From NCBI GenBank assembly GCA_913047395.1, contig CAJWUF010000009.1:1-36442 (forward strand): 36,442 bases of DNA, in the 5' to 3' direction. Numbering within the stretch: the stretch's first letter is position 1; the number at the start of each line of letters is the position of its first letter. Positions 9,379 through 19,583 of this stretch are shown piece by piece. This DNA is from an uncultured cyanobacterium (lineage in GTDB: Bacteria; Cyanobacteriota; Cyanobacteriia; PCC-6307; Cyanobiaceae). The position numbers were made by a program, and so were the translations under genes. The notes below the pieces were generated by a model that saw only the letters and a program-made list of their open reading frames with translations, did not search any database and was not told the origin of the DNA.

Positions 9379-12300
9379 TGTCCTCCCTGCTCGAGCAACC
9401 GATCCAAGAACATGACCCGCTGCAACGGTGATGGCTCCACAATCAGTCCTGGGACAGGTTGATCAAGAGAATTACCAGCCATGGCCTTAGCACCAGGAAC
9501 ACCTCTTAGGAATACGTAGACATATCCGCCTAAATGGCGCTCTGGCTCATAGTTCGGCAACCGCCAGCGCAAAAAACGATGCAGTGCCACTAAATAGAGA
9601 TGAGCTTGAAGAGGATAATGATGAAGAAGCATCTGCTGTTCCATGCCCCCTTCGTCGTAGTGAAACGGACCACAAGCGGCAACTTGACCATCTGGGTTAC
9701 GCCGACCAATCCAGTTACTTTTCCAATCAGCAACCCACCAACGCGCCTCTGCAAGGTCTTCTGAGTCAGTGAACACAAGATCAATCGAACCAGTTAGGAA
9801 GCCACGACTCCAGACACTGAGATTAGAGATTTGTTTTGCATAGGTTTCTCCAAAACGAGCCATTGGATCTAGCTGAAAAGCTCTAGCGAGGTCCAACGAA
9901 CGCAACACCTTCCCTTGATGAGCAATCGGGAGATCAAAGCTGAGTTCATGAATGCGACGTTTCTCGTGAAGTTGATTCAGACAAAGATCGCCAAGCACAC
10001 TCCCAATGGGAGTGTTTAACACCCTCTCAAGACCATCTTGAACAGCGGCGCGCAGATTGATGTCAAGACCTGCTCGTCGCAGCTCCTCTTCAATCACCAT
10101 GACAGCATTTGGATCTTGCAATGGCTTGCAGAAATCCAGTCGTTCAAGAATCCGATGCAGGCAGTCTCCTGCTCCTGCTCCACGAGGAAATTGAGCAAGA
10201 GGGCCCTGTTCGGACCAAGTTGATTCTTGGCTAGAAACAACAGCTTCATCAATAGCGCTTTGCCCCTGAAGGTTGGGTGAGGTTTCAGGATTCTTCTGCT
10301 GCCGATCACGACCTTCCTCCAACTCAAGAGGATCAGAAGATGCACTGCCATCATTTCTATGAACGCCAGAAACCCAGGCGGAATAACTACTACGCCCCCA
10401 AGAGCGATCAAGGAGACGTTGCGGTATCGGTCCTAGAACCAACTCGCCTGCTGGCGGTGGCGCCCGCCAATGCCTTTTATTCAAAGTCAGCTGAGCAGGT
10501 AAAACGCTGATCTCTACCCGCTGAGAATCCAGCCAATCATTCATTCGTACTGAGGTGAGGTCCTGCATCGAGGCATCGATCGCATCTGGACCAAACAGCC
10601 AAGAGATCAAAGGATTTCCCTCCTGTTTAGAACCCCTAGCCCAAACCAGCATCAGAAGAGAGCAGGCTCTAGTGATCGCCACATAGGCAAGACGTTCTGC
10701 TTCCTGCAGGTATGCATTTTGCCCCTCTTGAGCGAGCTCCCATCCCTTCCCCCAGCCTGTGCTAAGTGCCACACACCAACGCGACTCTGAGCCAGATCTC
10801 CAAAGAGGTCCACTGGGAATAAAAGGTACTTGCCAGAGGTAAGGACAAATCACAACTGAATATTCCATCCCCTTACTGCGATGAACTGTGACCACAGCGA
10901 CCGCACTCTCAGCCACATCACTATGAGGTTGTCGATCATCTGATGCAGGATCTACTGGTTGTAGTCGTTGGCGACGCAACCAATCAGCTGCGGTTGACGC
11001 ATCCAAGCCCTGACGATGAATCACCTCCTGCACGAGCTGTGCACATTGATATAAATCTCCCAAAAGTCTTCCGCGCTCGGAGAGATCAGCGATGGTGCGG
11101 CCTTCTAGTAACTCCGCAAGACAGCCCATAAGGCCTAGACGGGGAAGATTGGTGGCCCAATTCCTGAAGCGAAGTGCAAGCTGATCAAGTTCACCGTTGC
11201 TTTCAGCATCAGCGAGCTGCTGAGTATTCCATTGCATCAAAGCTGAACAGGCCAAAAGCCTCAAACTGCTGCTATGGGCAGGCCTGGCCAAACAATCGAG
11301 AAAACGTTGTAAGACTTGGGCTGCCTCACTGTTGAGAACATCCCCCTGACTAACAAGTCGAGTGGGTACTCCAGCTAGAGCAAGGCCCTCTCGAATGCTG
11401 GCTGCCTGTCGATGTCGACCAACGAGAATGCAGATATCAGCGGGCTTTAAGTTGCAAGAATCGCTCTGCAGAAGATCTAAAACAGCATGGGCCACTGCTG
11501 TTGGGATCTGCTCTTCCAGTTTGGTTTTGGAGCTCAAAGAAGCAGGCTGGGCCCCTGTTGAATGAGTGGCATCATCCAAATTGAGCAGTTGAAGTGGATT
11601 GACACCAAGGGGCAATGGCAGTGATGTTGCGTCACTGCGAGCGGTTAACGGTGGACAACCCAGATTAGAACGCCTCAAGCCTGGAGCCATCAACTGGTTC
11701 AATCCATCAAGCAACTTAGTCGTTGTCCGGAAGTTATCAATCAGTGCATCGATGCGATCAACCTTAGAGCGTGCATCAAGGTAGGTGTTGAGATCACCAC
11801 CACGAAATCGATAGATGGCCTGCTTAGGGTCACCAACCATCAACAGAAGATGGTCAGGGCTATGGGCAAAAGCCTGCTCAAGCAGACGCCATTGCACAGG
11901 ATCAGTGTCTTGAAACTCATCAATCAGAGCGACCCGATAACGTCGACGCAGAGCATCAAGCCATGGTGCTTGTTGATCGCAATGGGGCTGATTAGTGACC
12001 TTGGTTTGAGATTTGGGATCCAATGCAGAGAGAAGTTCTGCGTAGCTCATCACACCCCGGCGGCGGCGGCGCTCAACCAGCGCATTTATGCCCCAATGCA
12101 AAGCATGCGTCCACACCTCTTCAGCAGGGCCATCACAAAGATCGGCAATTGATTTCTGCAATGAGGGCTTAAGTGGAGCAGGGTTTACCTCACCGCAGCG
12201 CCGAGCAACATTGCAAACAACAGCTGGATGAAAATAATCCTTGAGCAGGGTTTGATCACGAATAGTTCCGTAGGAAGGGACAAAAGAGTGATCAGAATCA

Positions 12301-13199
12301 TCGAGGTCTTGAGACAAAACCTCGAGCCAGCGAGTGAGGATGTCGCAGCGATCTTTTTTAGGTTTAGGACTAAAGGGTTTTGTGTCTTGGGCACCAAGAC
12401 TGCGCCAATCAGCAGAACGACTCGATAGAGCGGCATCCAATTCAGCTCCGTGTCGCTTCCATTGATCAGAAAACTGCTGCCAACAACTCTGAAGGTAGTT
12501 ATCGAACTGACTTACGAGTAGATGTGACGACTGCAGATTGCTGAGGTGAATATCAAGATCCAAACTGGGATCACCATCGACTTTGAGCAGAGCCTTTGCC
12601 AGATTCTCTACGCTCAAGCCAGCATGCTGAAGGCCACGCACATGCTGGGGGGCTAGTGCCAGGATCTGTTGCTGCCAATAGTCATGGGCAACTTCAAGAG
12701 CAAGTTTTGCCCCTGTGTCATCCAGTCGTGGGTCCACAGCAGCACCACTTTCAAGTGCCTGACGCCGCAAGGTGCGCCGGCAGAAGCCATGGATGGTGGT
12801 GATATCAGCCCGATCTAGACCCTCAAGTGCTTCTAGGAGTGAGCAAATCCATTGATTGCGTTTAGATGAATTAGAACCTTGTTGTAGAAGCCATTGATCC
12901 AGCACTGGATCAGGCGAATTAAAAGCACTTTGATGCTGAAACGATTCCAGACCTGTGAGGGCATCTTCAAGACGTTTGCCAATCCGAGAGCGCAACTCTG
13001 CTGCTGCAGATTCAGTAAAAGTCACCACCAAAAGCTGACTGATCTGGCGTCCGCCTTCGGTGAGTAGACGTAGGACCAGATGAGCAAGAGCAAAAGTCTT
13101 CCCCGTGCCTGCACTGGCTTCTAATAAACGCAGACCAGGCCCAAGGGGATATTCGTTTGCTTCGAAACGGAATTCAGGTTTTCTATTTGCTTGATCCAT
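9375..13199 (-). CDS. recB: exodeoxyribonuclease V beta subunit RecB
   Basis: The 1274-residue product combines an SF1A 3'-5' helicase with a C-terminal nuclease. Helicase motifs seen: LEASAGTGKT near residue 30, VVTFTESAAAELRSRI, ALIDEFQDTDPVQW, VGDPKQAIYRFRGGD, DNFRTT and VTVHRSKGMEYSVV. The RecB nuclease signature appears near the C-terminus as GSIDLVF followed by WVADWKSNWIG, with the catalytic Asp and Lys preserved. With RecC and RecD it would process double-strand breaks for RecA loading. It is separated from recC by one intervening gene on the same strand and overlaps recD by four bases. Confidence 0.95.
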   Translation of the reverse strand: MDQANRKPEFRFEANEYPLGPGLRLLEASAGTGKTFALAHLVLRLLTEGGRQISQLLVVTFTESAAAELRSRIGKRLEDALTGLESFQHQSAFNSPDPVLDQWLLQQGSNSSKRNQWICSLLEALEGLDRADITTIHGFCRRTLRRQALESGAAVDPRLDDTGAKLALEVAHDYWQQQILALAPQHVRGLQHAGLSVENLAKALLKVDGDPSLDLDIHLSNLQSSHLLVSQFDNYLQSCWQQFSDQWKRHGAELDAALSSRSADWRSLGAQDTKPFSPKPKKDRCDILTRWLEVLSQDLDDSDHSFVPSYGTIRDQTLLKDYFHPAVVCNVARRCGEVNPAPLKPSLQKSIADLCDGPAEEVWTHALHWGINALVERRRRRGVMSYAELLSALDPKSQTKVTNQPHCDQQAPWLDALRRRYRVALIDEFQDTDPVQWRLLEQAFAHSPDHLLLMVGDPKQAIYRFRGGDLNTYLDARSKVDRIDALIDNFRTTTKLLDGLNQLMAPGLRRSNLGCPPLTARSDATSLPLPLGVNPLQLLNLDDATHSTGAQPASLSSKTKLEEQIPTAVAHAVLDLLQSDSCNLKPADICILVGRHRQAASIREGLALAGVPTRLVSQGDVLNSEAAQVLQRFLDCLARPAHSSSLRLLACSALMQWNTQQLADAESNGELDQLALRFRNWATNLPRLGLMGCLAELLEGRTIADLSERGRLLGDLYQCAQLVQEVIHRQGLDASTAADWLRRQRLQPVDPASDDRQPHSDVAESAVAVVTVHRSKGMEYSVVICPYLWQVPFIPSGPLWRSGSESRWCVALSTGWGKGWELAQEGQNAYLQEAERLAYVAITRACSLLMLVWARGSKQEGNPLISWLFGPDAIDASMQDLTSVRMNDWLDSQRVEISVLPAQLTLNKRHWRAPPPAGELVLGPIPQRLLDRSWGRSSYSAWVSGVHRNDGSASSDPLELEEGRDRQQKNPETSPNLQGQSAIDEAVVSSQESTWSEQGPLAQFPRGAGAGDCLHRILERLDFCKPLQDPNAVMVIEEELRRAGLDINLRAAVQDGLERVLNTPIGSVLGDLCLNQLHEKRRIHELSFDLPIAHQGKVLRSLDLARAFQLDPMARFGETYAKQISNLSVWSRGFLTGSIDLVFTDSEDLAEARWWVADWKSNWIGRRNPDGQVAACGPFHYDEGGMEQQMLLHHYPLQAHLYLVALHRFLRWRLPNYEPERHLGGYVYVFLRGVPGAKAMAGNSLDQPVPGLIVEPSPLQRVMFLDRLLEQGGQ

Positions 13200-13292
13200 T
13201 GCAGTGCGGCCGGTCTAATTGACGAATTTCATAAGCTCGTCCGCTGCTCTTGCAATCTCTTTGACCATAAGTATCGGAAGGTCATGGAGTAT

Positions 13293-13856
13293 TCAGCACC
13301 GCCAATCCAAAAAAGGCCACCCAGGGATGATCGCCGGTGTATTAGCGCGATATGCACTGTATTCCGGATGCACTACCAATAACTTTCGCTCCTCCCTTCG
13401 CGCCTTTCCTCTAAGTAGTAGGCAAAGAGCAAAAAACAACGCCAAATGCAAAAGACTGCCAAGGGCAATCACAACCCCGAAGGAGCACAACAACAGCGCT
13501 TGATAAAGAGGATGGCGGCAGCGTTGATAAATCCCCACAGTCACAAGGGCAGCACCGGGCTTTGGATCAGGGAGTGGTGAAAGGCTTGTCCCAAGGCGCC
13601 AAAAAGCCTGGACCACAAAAAGCATCCCCACACAAAAAAGGCATACTCCAAAGATGGATATTGGCAGCGGCCAGGCATATCCCCAGCGACTTAATGAAGG
13701 CCAAGGGGGCAAAAGATGGGCCGTTATCAGGATGATCTGTGCCAACAGCCACCACTCACCCTGACGATTGTCCAACCAGCCGCCCCAACTCAATCCCCAG
13801 CCTGCTAGGGCCCTCTTGAAAGAATCAGCGGGGGATTGCGTTGAGGGAGATGACAT
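13293..13856 (-). CDS. isoprenylcysteine carboxyl methyltransferase-like membrane protein
   Basis: The 187-residue integral membrane protein has about four hydrophobic segments and the ICMT/phospholipid-methyltransferase signature: GIYQRCRHPLYQ (SAM-binding RHP element) followed by ARREERKLLVVHPEYSAY, with the paired glutamates. Bacterial members methylate unknown acceptors; prenylated CaaX proteins are not expected here, so the substrate is open. It sits between recC and recB with gaps of about 100 bp on each side, all on the minus strand. No link with recombination is known to me; transcription may simply be shared. Confidence 0.82.
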   Translation of the reverse strand: MSSPSTQSPADSFKRALAGWGLSWGGWLDNRQGEWWLLAQIILITAHLLPPWPSLSRWGYAWPLPISIFGVCLFCVGMLFVVQAFWRLGTSLSPLPDPKPGAALVTVGIYQRCRHPLYQALLLCSFGVVIALGSLLHLALFFALCLLLRGKARREERKLLVVHPEYSAYRANTPAIIPGWPFLDWRC

Positions 13857-13959
13857 CAGAGTTAGTTCTTATATGCGTTCAAACAATTCTGCGCAGACCC
13901 AAGTCAGGAAGTATGGAATTGTGTTCGACATCAACAATGACATTCAACCTCAGATGCTG

Positions 13960-16900
13960 CTATGGAGACAATGTGTCAAACAATGGGCCATAGAGGCTGT
14001 CGCAAGCCTCCTCAAAGCCAGCGCTTTTGAGAAGATCTGAAGCATCACAGTTCACACCAAAGCAAAGCTGCATCTCAGCGTGATCACGTTCTCCCTGGAT
14101 TTTGAATCCTCCATTCCAATGCTCACGGAAGACTTGATCTGCCCTAGCAGCAGATTTGCGCTTGGCGTTTACCATCGCCCAGCCACTGGTAGGGGGTACT
14201 GGCCAACACTGACTTAAGCCCTTAGAAGCCAATGCCCCCAACTCATCAAGGTGTTCTCTTGCTTGCTCAGCTGGTAGTGGCTGCCAGCGCAGGACAATCT
14301 CAAATTGATCCTTTTTAATTGCAGAGCCACAGCGTGCCACTACAACAGTTGCAGCAGGTGCAGTGTCATTTGCACAAACCTGCAGGTGGCTTAGCCATCC
14401 CTCCATGACCCCCCTTGGCTTCAATTGTCCTGGCTGCACCACCACAACCGTCTCGCCAGCCCAAAGCATTTGCCTGGAACCGTCAGCCAGATCTAGACGC
14501 CGTTTAAAGCATGGGCCAATCTTCAGCAGAATTGCCTGTAGATGTTGCCAACGATTTTCTAGACGTTCAGCTTCCAAGATGGCTGCTGCTCCAGGTGGAA
14601 GTGTGCCTTGACCGGCATAGCGATGATTCCAATCGCCTATGGCTGTTCGCTGCAGTAAACCAATTTCATCATTAGCAAGTTGGTCATGAAATTCTGCTAA
14701 TCGTTGCCTAAGCAGACCATGCCGTTGCAATTCATTTAGCTCAAGAACCTCCAAGTCTTCAACAGGATCAAGCCATTCGCGTGGTTTGAGTTGAAATTGC
14801 TCTAGCCAGATCAACTGAGGAGCGATTAACCAGCGCAGCAATAATTCAGAGGAGATAGCAGTTGAAACTTCCTCTTTCACAGGACTCCAACTCAAAGGAA
14901 GCGCTAGGGCAAGAGATGGAGGCACCAAGGTTTTATCCAGCCAGCGGCGCGCTTCTAAATGTCGATGGTCACAGCTAGGAGCGGGTTGATTCCCTTGAGG
15001 AAGAAAATTACTGCGATCAAGTGGATTGGCAGCTGGTTCTCGACATAGTCCTTGAAACGACTCATCGCCGAGTTCATGCTGCAGCTGACCAAGCCATTGC
15101 TGCACCGGACTAGAAGCAGGGCGACATTCGCCAGTGTGCTCATCACGACTGTTCCAAGTGACCAACATATGCTGTCGGGTCGACATCAATGCTTCCAGCA
15201 GCACATAACGATCTTGGTCACTACTACATGGATCGCCTAATTGACGCTGATGTTCCAGCAAATGAAAGCCAGCTCGTTCGCGATGACGAGGGAATACGTC
15301 AGCATCTAATCCCATCAGCACGATCACGCGGTGAGGGATTGCCCGCATTGGCTCCAAAGCACTCACCGTGAGCACACCACTGCGATGGCCAAACCTGCCA
15401 CTATCTACAGAGAGCGCCTCATTGAGAACGTCTGCAACAACGGCAGCTTCCAGCAACAATGGACAATCGACTCCTACCTGTCGCCAGTCCTCCAATGCCA
15501 CAAGCAAAGACTGTCGCTCCCAGGCCCAGGGGCCACCATCACCAAACAACTCCTCTACAAAATCCTGCAAAAGCACAACCCAGGCTTGGCAACTGCGAGG
15601 GCGACGTAACTCACGAAGTTGCCTACAGAGCTGCGCCAAAAGTTGCCACCATTTAGCCAGCTGGGCTGGTTCAAGTCCCTCTGCAAAAGGTGCTACTCCT
15701 CCAGGTGCCAGCCCTGGAGAACTAGGTAGCACCAAGCCAAGTAGCCAACGATCCAAACACCAGCTAAGGCTATGGGTCTCGTCACCACCACGCTCTTCGG
15801 CATCAAGTCCCCAACGAAATCCCGTAAGCTGCAAATAACGACTAACGCTGCCGGCATCGTCTTGAGTTAAACCCTGCTGTTGCTGTATGGCTGGATTAGC
15901 GAGCAAGCCTTCTAGAGCGGTAGCAGTAAGTCTGTCGCCCGCAATTTGCAACAGTTGCAACAACCCCTGCGTTATCCCAGGACTATCTTGCTGGCTGCGA
16001 TCTGTAATCCGCCAAGGAAGATCCACACCAGTGGCCGCAGCATCGTTAAACACCGAGGCCAGCAGAGGAGCAAAGCGACTGACCTGGGGTGTCATCACCA
16101 GTACATCACGTGGTTCAAGGCTGGGATCAGCAGCAAACCATTGCAAGATTTGATCACGAACTAACTGCACCTGGCGCCATTGCCCAGGGCAAGCCAGAAA
16201 CAGCAAAGAGCCATCCTCTTGCCTACGACGCAAAGGTTGTTGATCCTCTGGTGAAACGAGCTGCTGCTGAAGCAGCTCGAGCAGAGTGGGTTCTGTTCCT
16301 GATTCACAGGCAATGGTGGCCGGTGCGGCAAAAAGATCACCCTCCTGCCACTGGCCAAGCTGACTCTCACCGCTCCCTTCTAATAACTGCTGAAATTCCG
16401 CACCCATTCGTCCAAGCGTGGCTTCTAAGCGCGGCGCTTCGAGCAACCAAGAACCATCAGCTGGCTCGATCCATTGATGACCTAACGCCTCCCTTCTGCT
16501 ACGGCAACGCTGCCATAAATCTGGACAAGGAGTGAGCAAGAACATCTGCACATCAATCACCCCGGAGAGGGCCTGGATCAACTCCATTTGCACCGGAGCA
16601 AGACTGCTCAAGCCAAAAAGCCGCAGTTGACTTGGCAGTGCCTTGGCGGGATGCTCCCCACCTCGCAGCATTGCAACTGCCCTATGCACCTGAAGTCCAA
16701 ACGGCTCAGCATCCAAACGTTCAGCCAATAAGCGCAGTAGCTGCGGTTGCCAGCGCAGTTGAGATGGAAGCTCTTGAGAAGAAGTGGAGAGCTGATCACC
16801 ACCCTCCAGCCATTGATAGATCAACTGCGGGCGGTATAGGGCGTAGTCGTCAAATGCATCGGCAATGCTTCTTGCCAGTTGCCATTGCTCTCGGTTCAGC

Positions 16901-17271
16901 TGACCTGGCTGGGATGGCTGACGATTAATCCACTCCCTTAATGGCGCAGCTTCTTCTGTCTGTAAAACCTGCGGCAATACATCGATCAGAGGCCATACAA
17001 GTCGACTAGCGCGCCAAGGATCCTCAGCATCACTATCGATCCCCAAGACGGTTCGAACCAACTGCCGCAAACGTGATCCAGGGAAAGGGAACCGCACCAA
17101 AGCGCTAACGCCATTGACGATTGCCAACTGTTCTCCCAACCAGCGGCTAGTAGGCCAGGTATTCACTACTACATCTACGGAGTCGAACAAACCTGGTGGC
17201 GCAAGACTTAGCTGTTGAGCCAGCAATCGAGCCAACCACTCCGCTCGATTGCTGCGATAGATAGTCAGCAA
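13960..17271 (-). CDS. recC: exodeoxyribonuclease V gamma subunit RecC
   Basis: The 1103-residue protein matches RecC in length and in landmarks: N-terminal MLTIYRSNRAEWLARLLA, then VRFPFPGSRLRQLVR, a middle LFGLSSLAPVQMELIQALS, and GLDADVFPRHRE in the second helicase-like half. RecC is a catalytically dead helicase/nuclease that recognises Chi and scaffolds RecB and RecD. The start overlaps the end of the phosphatase gene upstream by seven bases. Codon and base use look like the neighbours, with no sign of recent transfer. Confidence 0.92.
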   Translation of the reverse strand: MLTIYRSNRAEWLARLLAQQLSLAPPGLFDSVDVVVNTWPTSRWLGEQLAIVNGVSALVRFPFPGSRLRQLVRTVLGIDSDAEDPWRASRLVWPLIDVLPQVLQTEEAAPLREWINRQPSQPGQLNREQWQLARSIADAFDDYALYRPQLIYQWLEGGDQLSTSSQELPSQLRWQPQLLRLLAERLDAEPFGLQVHRAVAMLRGGEHPAKALPSQLRLFGLSSLAPVQMELIQALSGVIDVQMFLLTPCPDLWQRCRSRREALGHQWIEPADGSWLLEAPRLEATLGRMGAEFQQLLEGSGESQLGQWQEGDLFAAPATIACESGTEPTLLELLQQQLVSPEDQQPLRRRQEDGSLLFLACPGQWRQVQLVRDQILQWFAADPSLEPRDVLVMTPQVSRFAPLLASVFNDAAATGVDLPWRITDRSQQDSPGITQGLLQLLQIAGDRLTATALEGLLANPAIQQQQGLTQDDAGSVSRYLQLTGFRWGLDAEERGGDETHSLSWCLDRWLLGLVLPSSPGLAPGGVAPFAEGLEPAQLAKWWQLLAQLCRQLRELRRPRSCQAWVVLLQDFVEELFGDGGPWAWERQSLLVALEDWRQVGVDCPLLLEAAVVADVLNEALSVDSGRFGHRSGVLTVSALEPMRAIPHRVIVLMGLDADVFPRHRERAGFHLLEHQRQLGDPCSSDQDRYVLLEALMSTRQHMLVTWNSRDEHTGECRPASSPVQQWLGQLQHELGDESFQGLCREPAANPLDRSNFLPQGNQPAPSCDHRHLEARRWLDKTLVPPSLALALPLSWSPVKEEVSTAISSELLLRWLIAPQLIWLEQFQLKPREWLDPVEDLEVLELNELQRHGLLRQRLAEFHDQLANDEIGLLQRTAIGDWNHRYAGQGTLPPGAAAILEAERLENRWQHLQAILLKIGPCFKRRLDLADGSRQMLWAGETVVVVQPGQLKPRGVMEGWLSHLQVCANDTAPAATVVVARCGSAIKKDQFEIVLRWQPLPAEQAREHLDELGALASKGLSQCWPVPPTSGWAMVNAKRKSAARADQVFREHWNGGFKIQGERDHAEMQLCFGVNCDASDLLKSAGFEEACDSLYGPLFDTLSP

Positions 17272-17966
17272 GGCTTAGCTAAAACCGAAGGTGATGAAGT
17301 AGTCATCTCTCGAGGCACTACCTCTTTGAGCTTATTGAGATCGGCTGACCAACGTTTTTTCAGTCGATGATCACCGCAAACCTGAACAACCGCATCACTT
17401 TCTGGGCAATAGGCGCTGAGCGCCCCCCCATAACAAGCACCTGTATCAATCATCACGATATGGCGATGGCGCTCTACCTGAGGACGGGGAGTATGAGCGA
17501 CTACCACGCGTCCATAGCGACCGTCGTAATCCTCCCAGAATGAGTTGCGAATGCTCAAATCTGGATTGCCATTAAGATCTAAGCCGGCGTGAGTAGCAAT
17601 CCACCCATTGGCTTTGTAAACAAGAGGCAGCCCTTTCAACCGGCCAAGCCACTCTCGAGCCAGCTCATCACCCAATTGCCTGTAAGTGTCAATCGATAGC
17701 AACGCAGCCCGGCAATCTTGATGATCTGCCTCCAGGCAATTGATCAGATGCTGTTCATGGTTACCTCGCAACCAAATAGCACGACCCTTACAGACCAGTT
17801 CCCAAACAAGCAACATGGTGGCCTCAATGGCTGGACCACGATTGATCACATCTCCACAAAAGACAAGCTGAGCCGAACTAGGGAACACCTCGAGTAGCTG
17901 CAACAAGGATTCATAACAGCCATGTACATCTCCAATCACCCAATGATGTTCGCAGGGTGAATTCAC
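17265..17966 (-). CDS. PPP-family metallophosphoesterase (serine/threonine phosphatase or ApaH-like)
   Basis: The 233-residue enzyme carries the PPP metal-site motifs: GDVHG (residues about 13-17), FCGDVINRGP, RGNHEQH, ATHAGLD and VVAHTPRP. Near the C-terminus IDTGACYGGALSAY is typical of bacterial PrpA/ApaH-like phosphatases. It may dephosphorylate proteins or cleave diadenosine polyphosphates; sequence alone does not separate these. It overlaps recC by seven bases, so it is probably the first gene of the recC transcript. Upstream lies a 46-bp divergent promoter space shared with the 124-residue gene at 18013. Confidence 0.88.
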   Translation of the reverse strand: MNSPCEHHWVIGDVHGCYESLLQLLEVFPSSAQLVFCGDVINRGPAIEATMLLVWELVCKGRAIWLRGNHEQHLINCLEADHQDCRAALLSIDTYRQLGDELAREWLGRLKGLPLVYKANGWIATHAGLDLNGNPDLSIRNSFWEDYDGRYGRVVVAHTPRPQVERHRHIVMIDTGACYGGALSAYCPESDAVVQVCGDHRLKKRWSADLNKLKEVVPREMTTSSPSVLAKPC

Positions 17967-18012
17967 AATCGGAGAAACATTCTCTTCAAGATTCTGCCTG
18001 AGCTATAGCCAT

Positions 18013-18387
18013 ATGTCATTGGTACTGCGTACGGTGAACAATCTTGAGGTGGCTGATTTGGATCCACGCACGTTGCCGGTTATCAAACGAGTGGACTTGC
18101 TCGTAAAAGCCCTCAATGGTGCTGAGAGCACCAATGAAGCTTTGGCGCGTTGCGAGGACGGAGAAGCAATGCTGGACGTACTTCTCGGGGCCTCAGCCAA
18201 ACTTGGCCTTGGTCTTACCCGGGAAGATTTAATGACAACACCACCAATCCGTGACTGGATCTGGTGGAAAGAGAAAGAGGCCCTAATCACCATCGGCGAG
18301 ACCAAACCCCGTTACAAACAGGACGACCCTGCTACTAAATCAAACGCTTCTGGCAGTCGCAGCTTTCTAGGCCTATTCAGATTCTGA
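18013..18387 (+). CDS. hypothetical protein with faint Nif11-like central region
   Basis: The 124-residue protein has no recognised function. The central part, from about VDLLVKAL to LGLGLTREDLM, has the spacing of a Nif11-type helical domain (a hydrophobic helix pair ending in an x-L-T-x-E-D-L turn), but this is an impression. A tryptophan-rich segment (IRDWIWWKEKE) follows, then a polar tail. There is no signal peptide and no double-glycine cleavage site, so it is not an obvious RiPP precursor. It is divergent from the phosphatase gene and convergent with ycf54. Confidence 0.75.
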   Translation: MSLVLRTVNNLEVADLDPRTLPVIKRVDLLVKALNGAESTNEALARCEDGEAMLDVLLGASAKLGLGLTREDLMTTPPIRDWIWWKEKEALITIGETKPRYKQDDPATKSNASGSRSFLGLFRF

Positions 18388-18412
18388 TTACTTGATATTC
18401 AAGAGCCTGTTT

Positions 18413-18727
18413 TCAGGCTTCAGCAAGAGGATCAGGAATATTCGAGCTTGGAGCCTCGAACTCACCTTGCGCTACGAACTTCAACCTGAGCTTCATAAAC
18501 CTGATGAAATTTTGATCGGTCGAGACCAAAGCTGCTGCAGGCTGAGGGATCTTTTTGCCCAAATCGGCAAGTTCAGGGGCTTTCAAAAAAGCCGGACTAG
18601 ATATCAGCCAGAAGTCGATCGCTTTATTTAGCTCGTCATAGTGGCGCGTGCGTTCTCGCAGCAACTCCTGCATGGTGTGCTCAGTAAGTAGACGTTCACT
18701 GGCAGCGACGAAATAATGCTTGCTCAT
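18413..18727 (-). CDS. ycf54: Ycf54, Mg-protoporphyrin IX monomethyl ester cyclase accessory protein
   Basis: The 104-residue protein shows the Ycf54 pattern: YFVAASERLL near the N-terminus, LLRERTRHYDELNKAIDFW, then SSPAFLKAPELADL, PQPAAALVSTDQNFI and GEFEAPSSNIPDPLA. Ycf54 is required for normal activity or accumulation of the aerobic AcsF cyclase that closes the isocyclic ring of chlorophyll. It begins 2 bp after the pdxJ stop, so the two are almost certainly one operon. Recognised by memory of the family's conserved blocks; confidence is high. Confidence 0.9.
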   Translation of the reverse strand: MSKHYFVAASERLLTEHTMQELLRERTRHYDELNKAIDFWLISSPAFLKAPELADLGKKIPQPAAALVSTDQNFIRFMKLRLKFVAQGEFEAPSSNIPDPLAEA

Positions 18728-18729
18728 CC

Positions 18730-19473
18730 TTACTGGCTTCCGAATAGAGGGTCTCGTCGAGGATTCTGTACCAGACGCTTCATCTCTCTTACCGCTTCTT
18801 GCAGACCTACAGCGATCGAGCGAGCCACGATCGTGTGACCGATATTAAGTTCTTCAATCCCTTCAATAGCTGCCACGGGTTCAACATTTTGGTAAGTCAA
18901 GCCATGTCCGGCATTCACTCTTAAACCGAGACTGCGTGCCCTTGCCGTGGCTTCTGTTAAACGTGCCAGCTCAAGGGGTTGCTCAGCCCAGCAGGCTTCT
19001 GCATAGGCCCCTGTATGGAGTTCCACCCAGCGAGCACCACAACTAGAGCATGCCTCTAATTGCTTTGAGACAGGGTCCACAAACAAGCTGACTGGGATTG
19101 CCGCAGTCTGTAACTGATCGACAATGTCACGCAGAGAAGGCTCCTGGGCCGCCACATCGAGGCCACCTTCTGTAGTTACCTCCTCTCTTCGTTCTGGCAC
19201 AAGAGTCACCATCTCAGGTTTTACCTTCAAAGCGATCCCTAGCATTTCCGAAGTAGCCGCCATCTCCAGATTGAGACGACTGCGAACTGTCATCCGAAGA
19301 AGCTCCAGATCACGATCCTGGATATGACGCCGATCTTCTCGCAAATGCACTGTGATGCCATCAGCTCCACCTAGTTCCGCCAGCGTGGCCATGAGAACTG
19401 GGTCTGGTTCAACGGTTTGGCGAGCCTGACGCACGTTGGCGATGTGGTCGATATTGACCCCGAGGCTTGCCAT
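18730..19473 (-). CDS. pdxJ: pyridoxine 5'-phosphate synthase PdxJ
   Basis: The 247-residue TIM-barrel enzyme condenses 1-deoxyxylulose 5-phosphate with 3-amino-2-oxopropyl phosphate to pyridoxine 5'-phosphate. The N-terminal [30 protein letters not shown] with the catalytic His and Glu, [25 protein letters not shown] and [13 protein letters not shown] are all family landmarks. Length is normal. It is first in a two-gene unit with ycf54, coupling vitamin B6 synthesis with chlorophyll synthesis only by position as far as can be seen. Confidence 0.95.
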   Translation of the reverse strand: MASLGVNIDHIANVRQARQTVEPDPVLMATLAELGGADGITVHLREDRRHIQDRDLELLRMTVRSRLNLEMAATSEMLGIALKVKPEMVTLVPERREEVTTEGGLDVAAQEPSLRDIVDQLQTAAIPVSLFVDPVSKQLEACSSCGARWVELHTGAYAEACWAEQPLELARLTEATARARSLGLRVNAGHGLTYQNVEPVAAIEGIEELNIGHTIVARSIAVGLQEAVREMKRLVQNPRRDPLFGSQ

Positions 19474-19583
19474 GAAGAAAGGGAAACATGCCTAATCCTA
19501 TTAAGAAGGACTGAGCGCAATCTGTCGCCCTAGGCGATTGGCCGCAGCTCTAACTGCCCAATCACTATTGGGTTAATGCGTTA

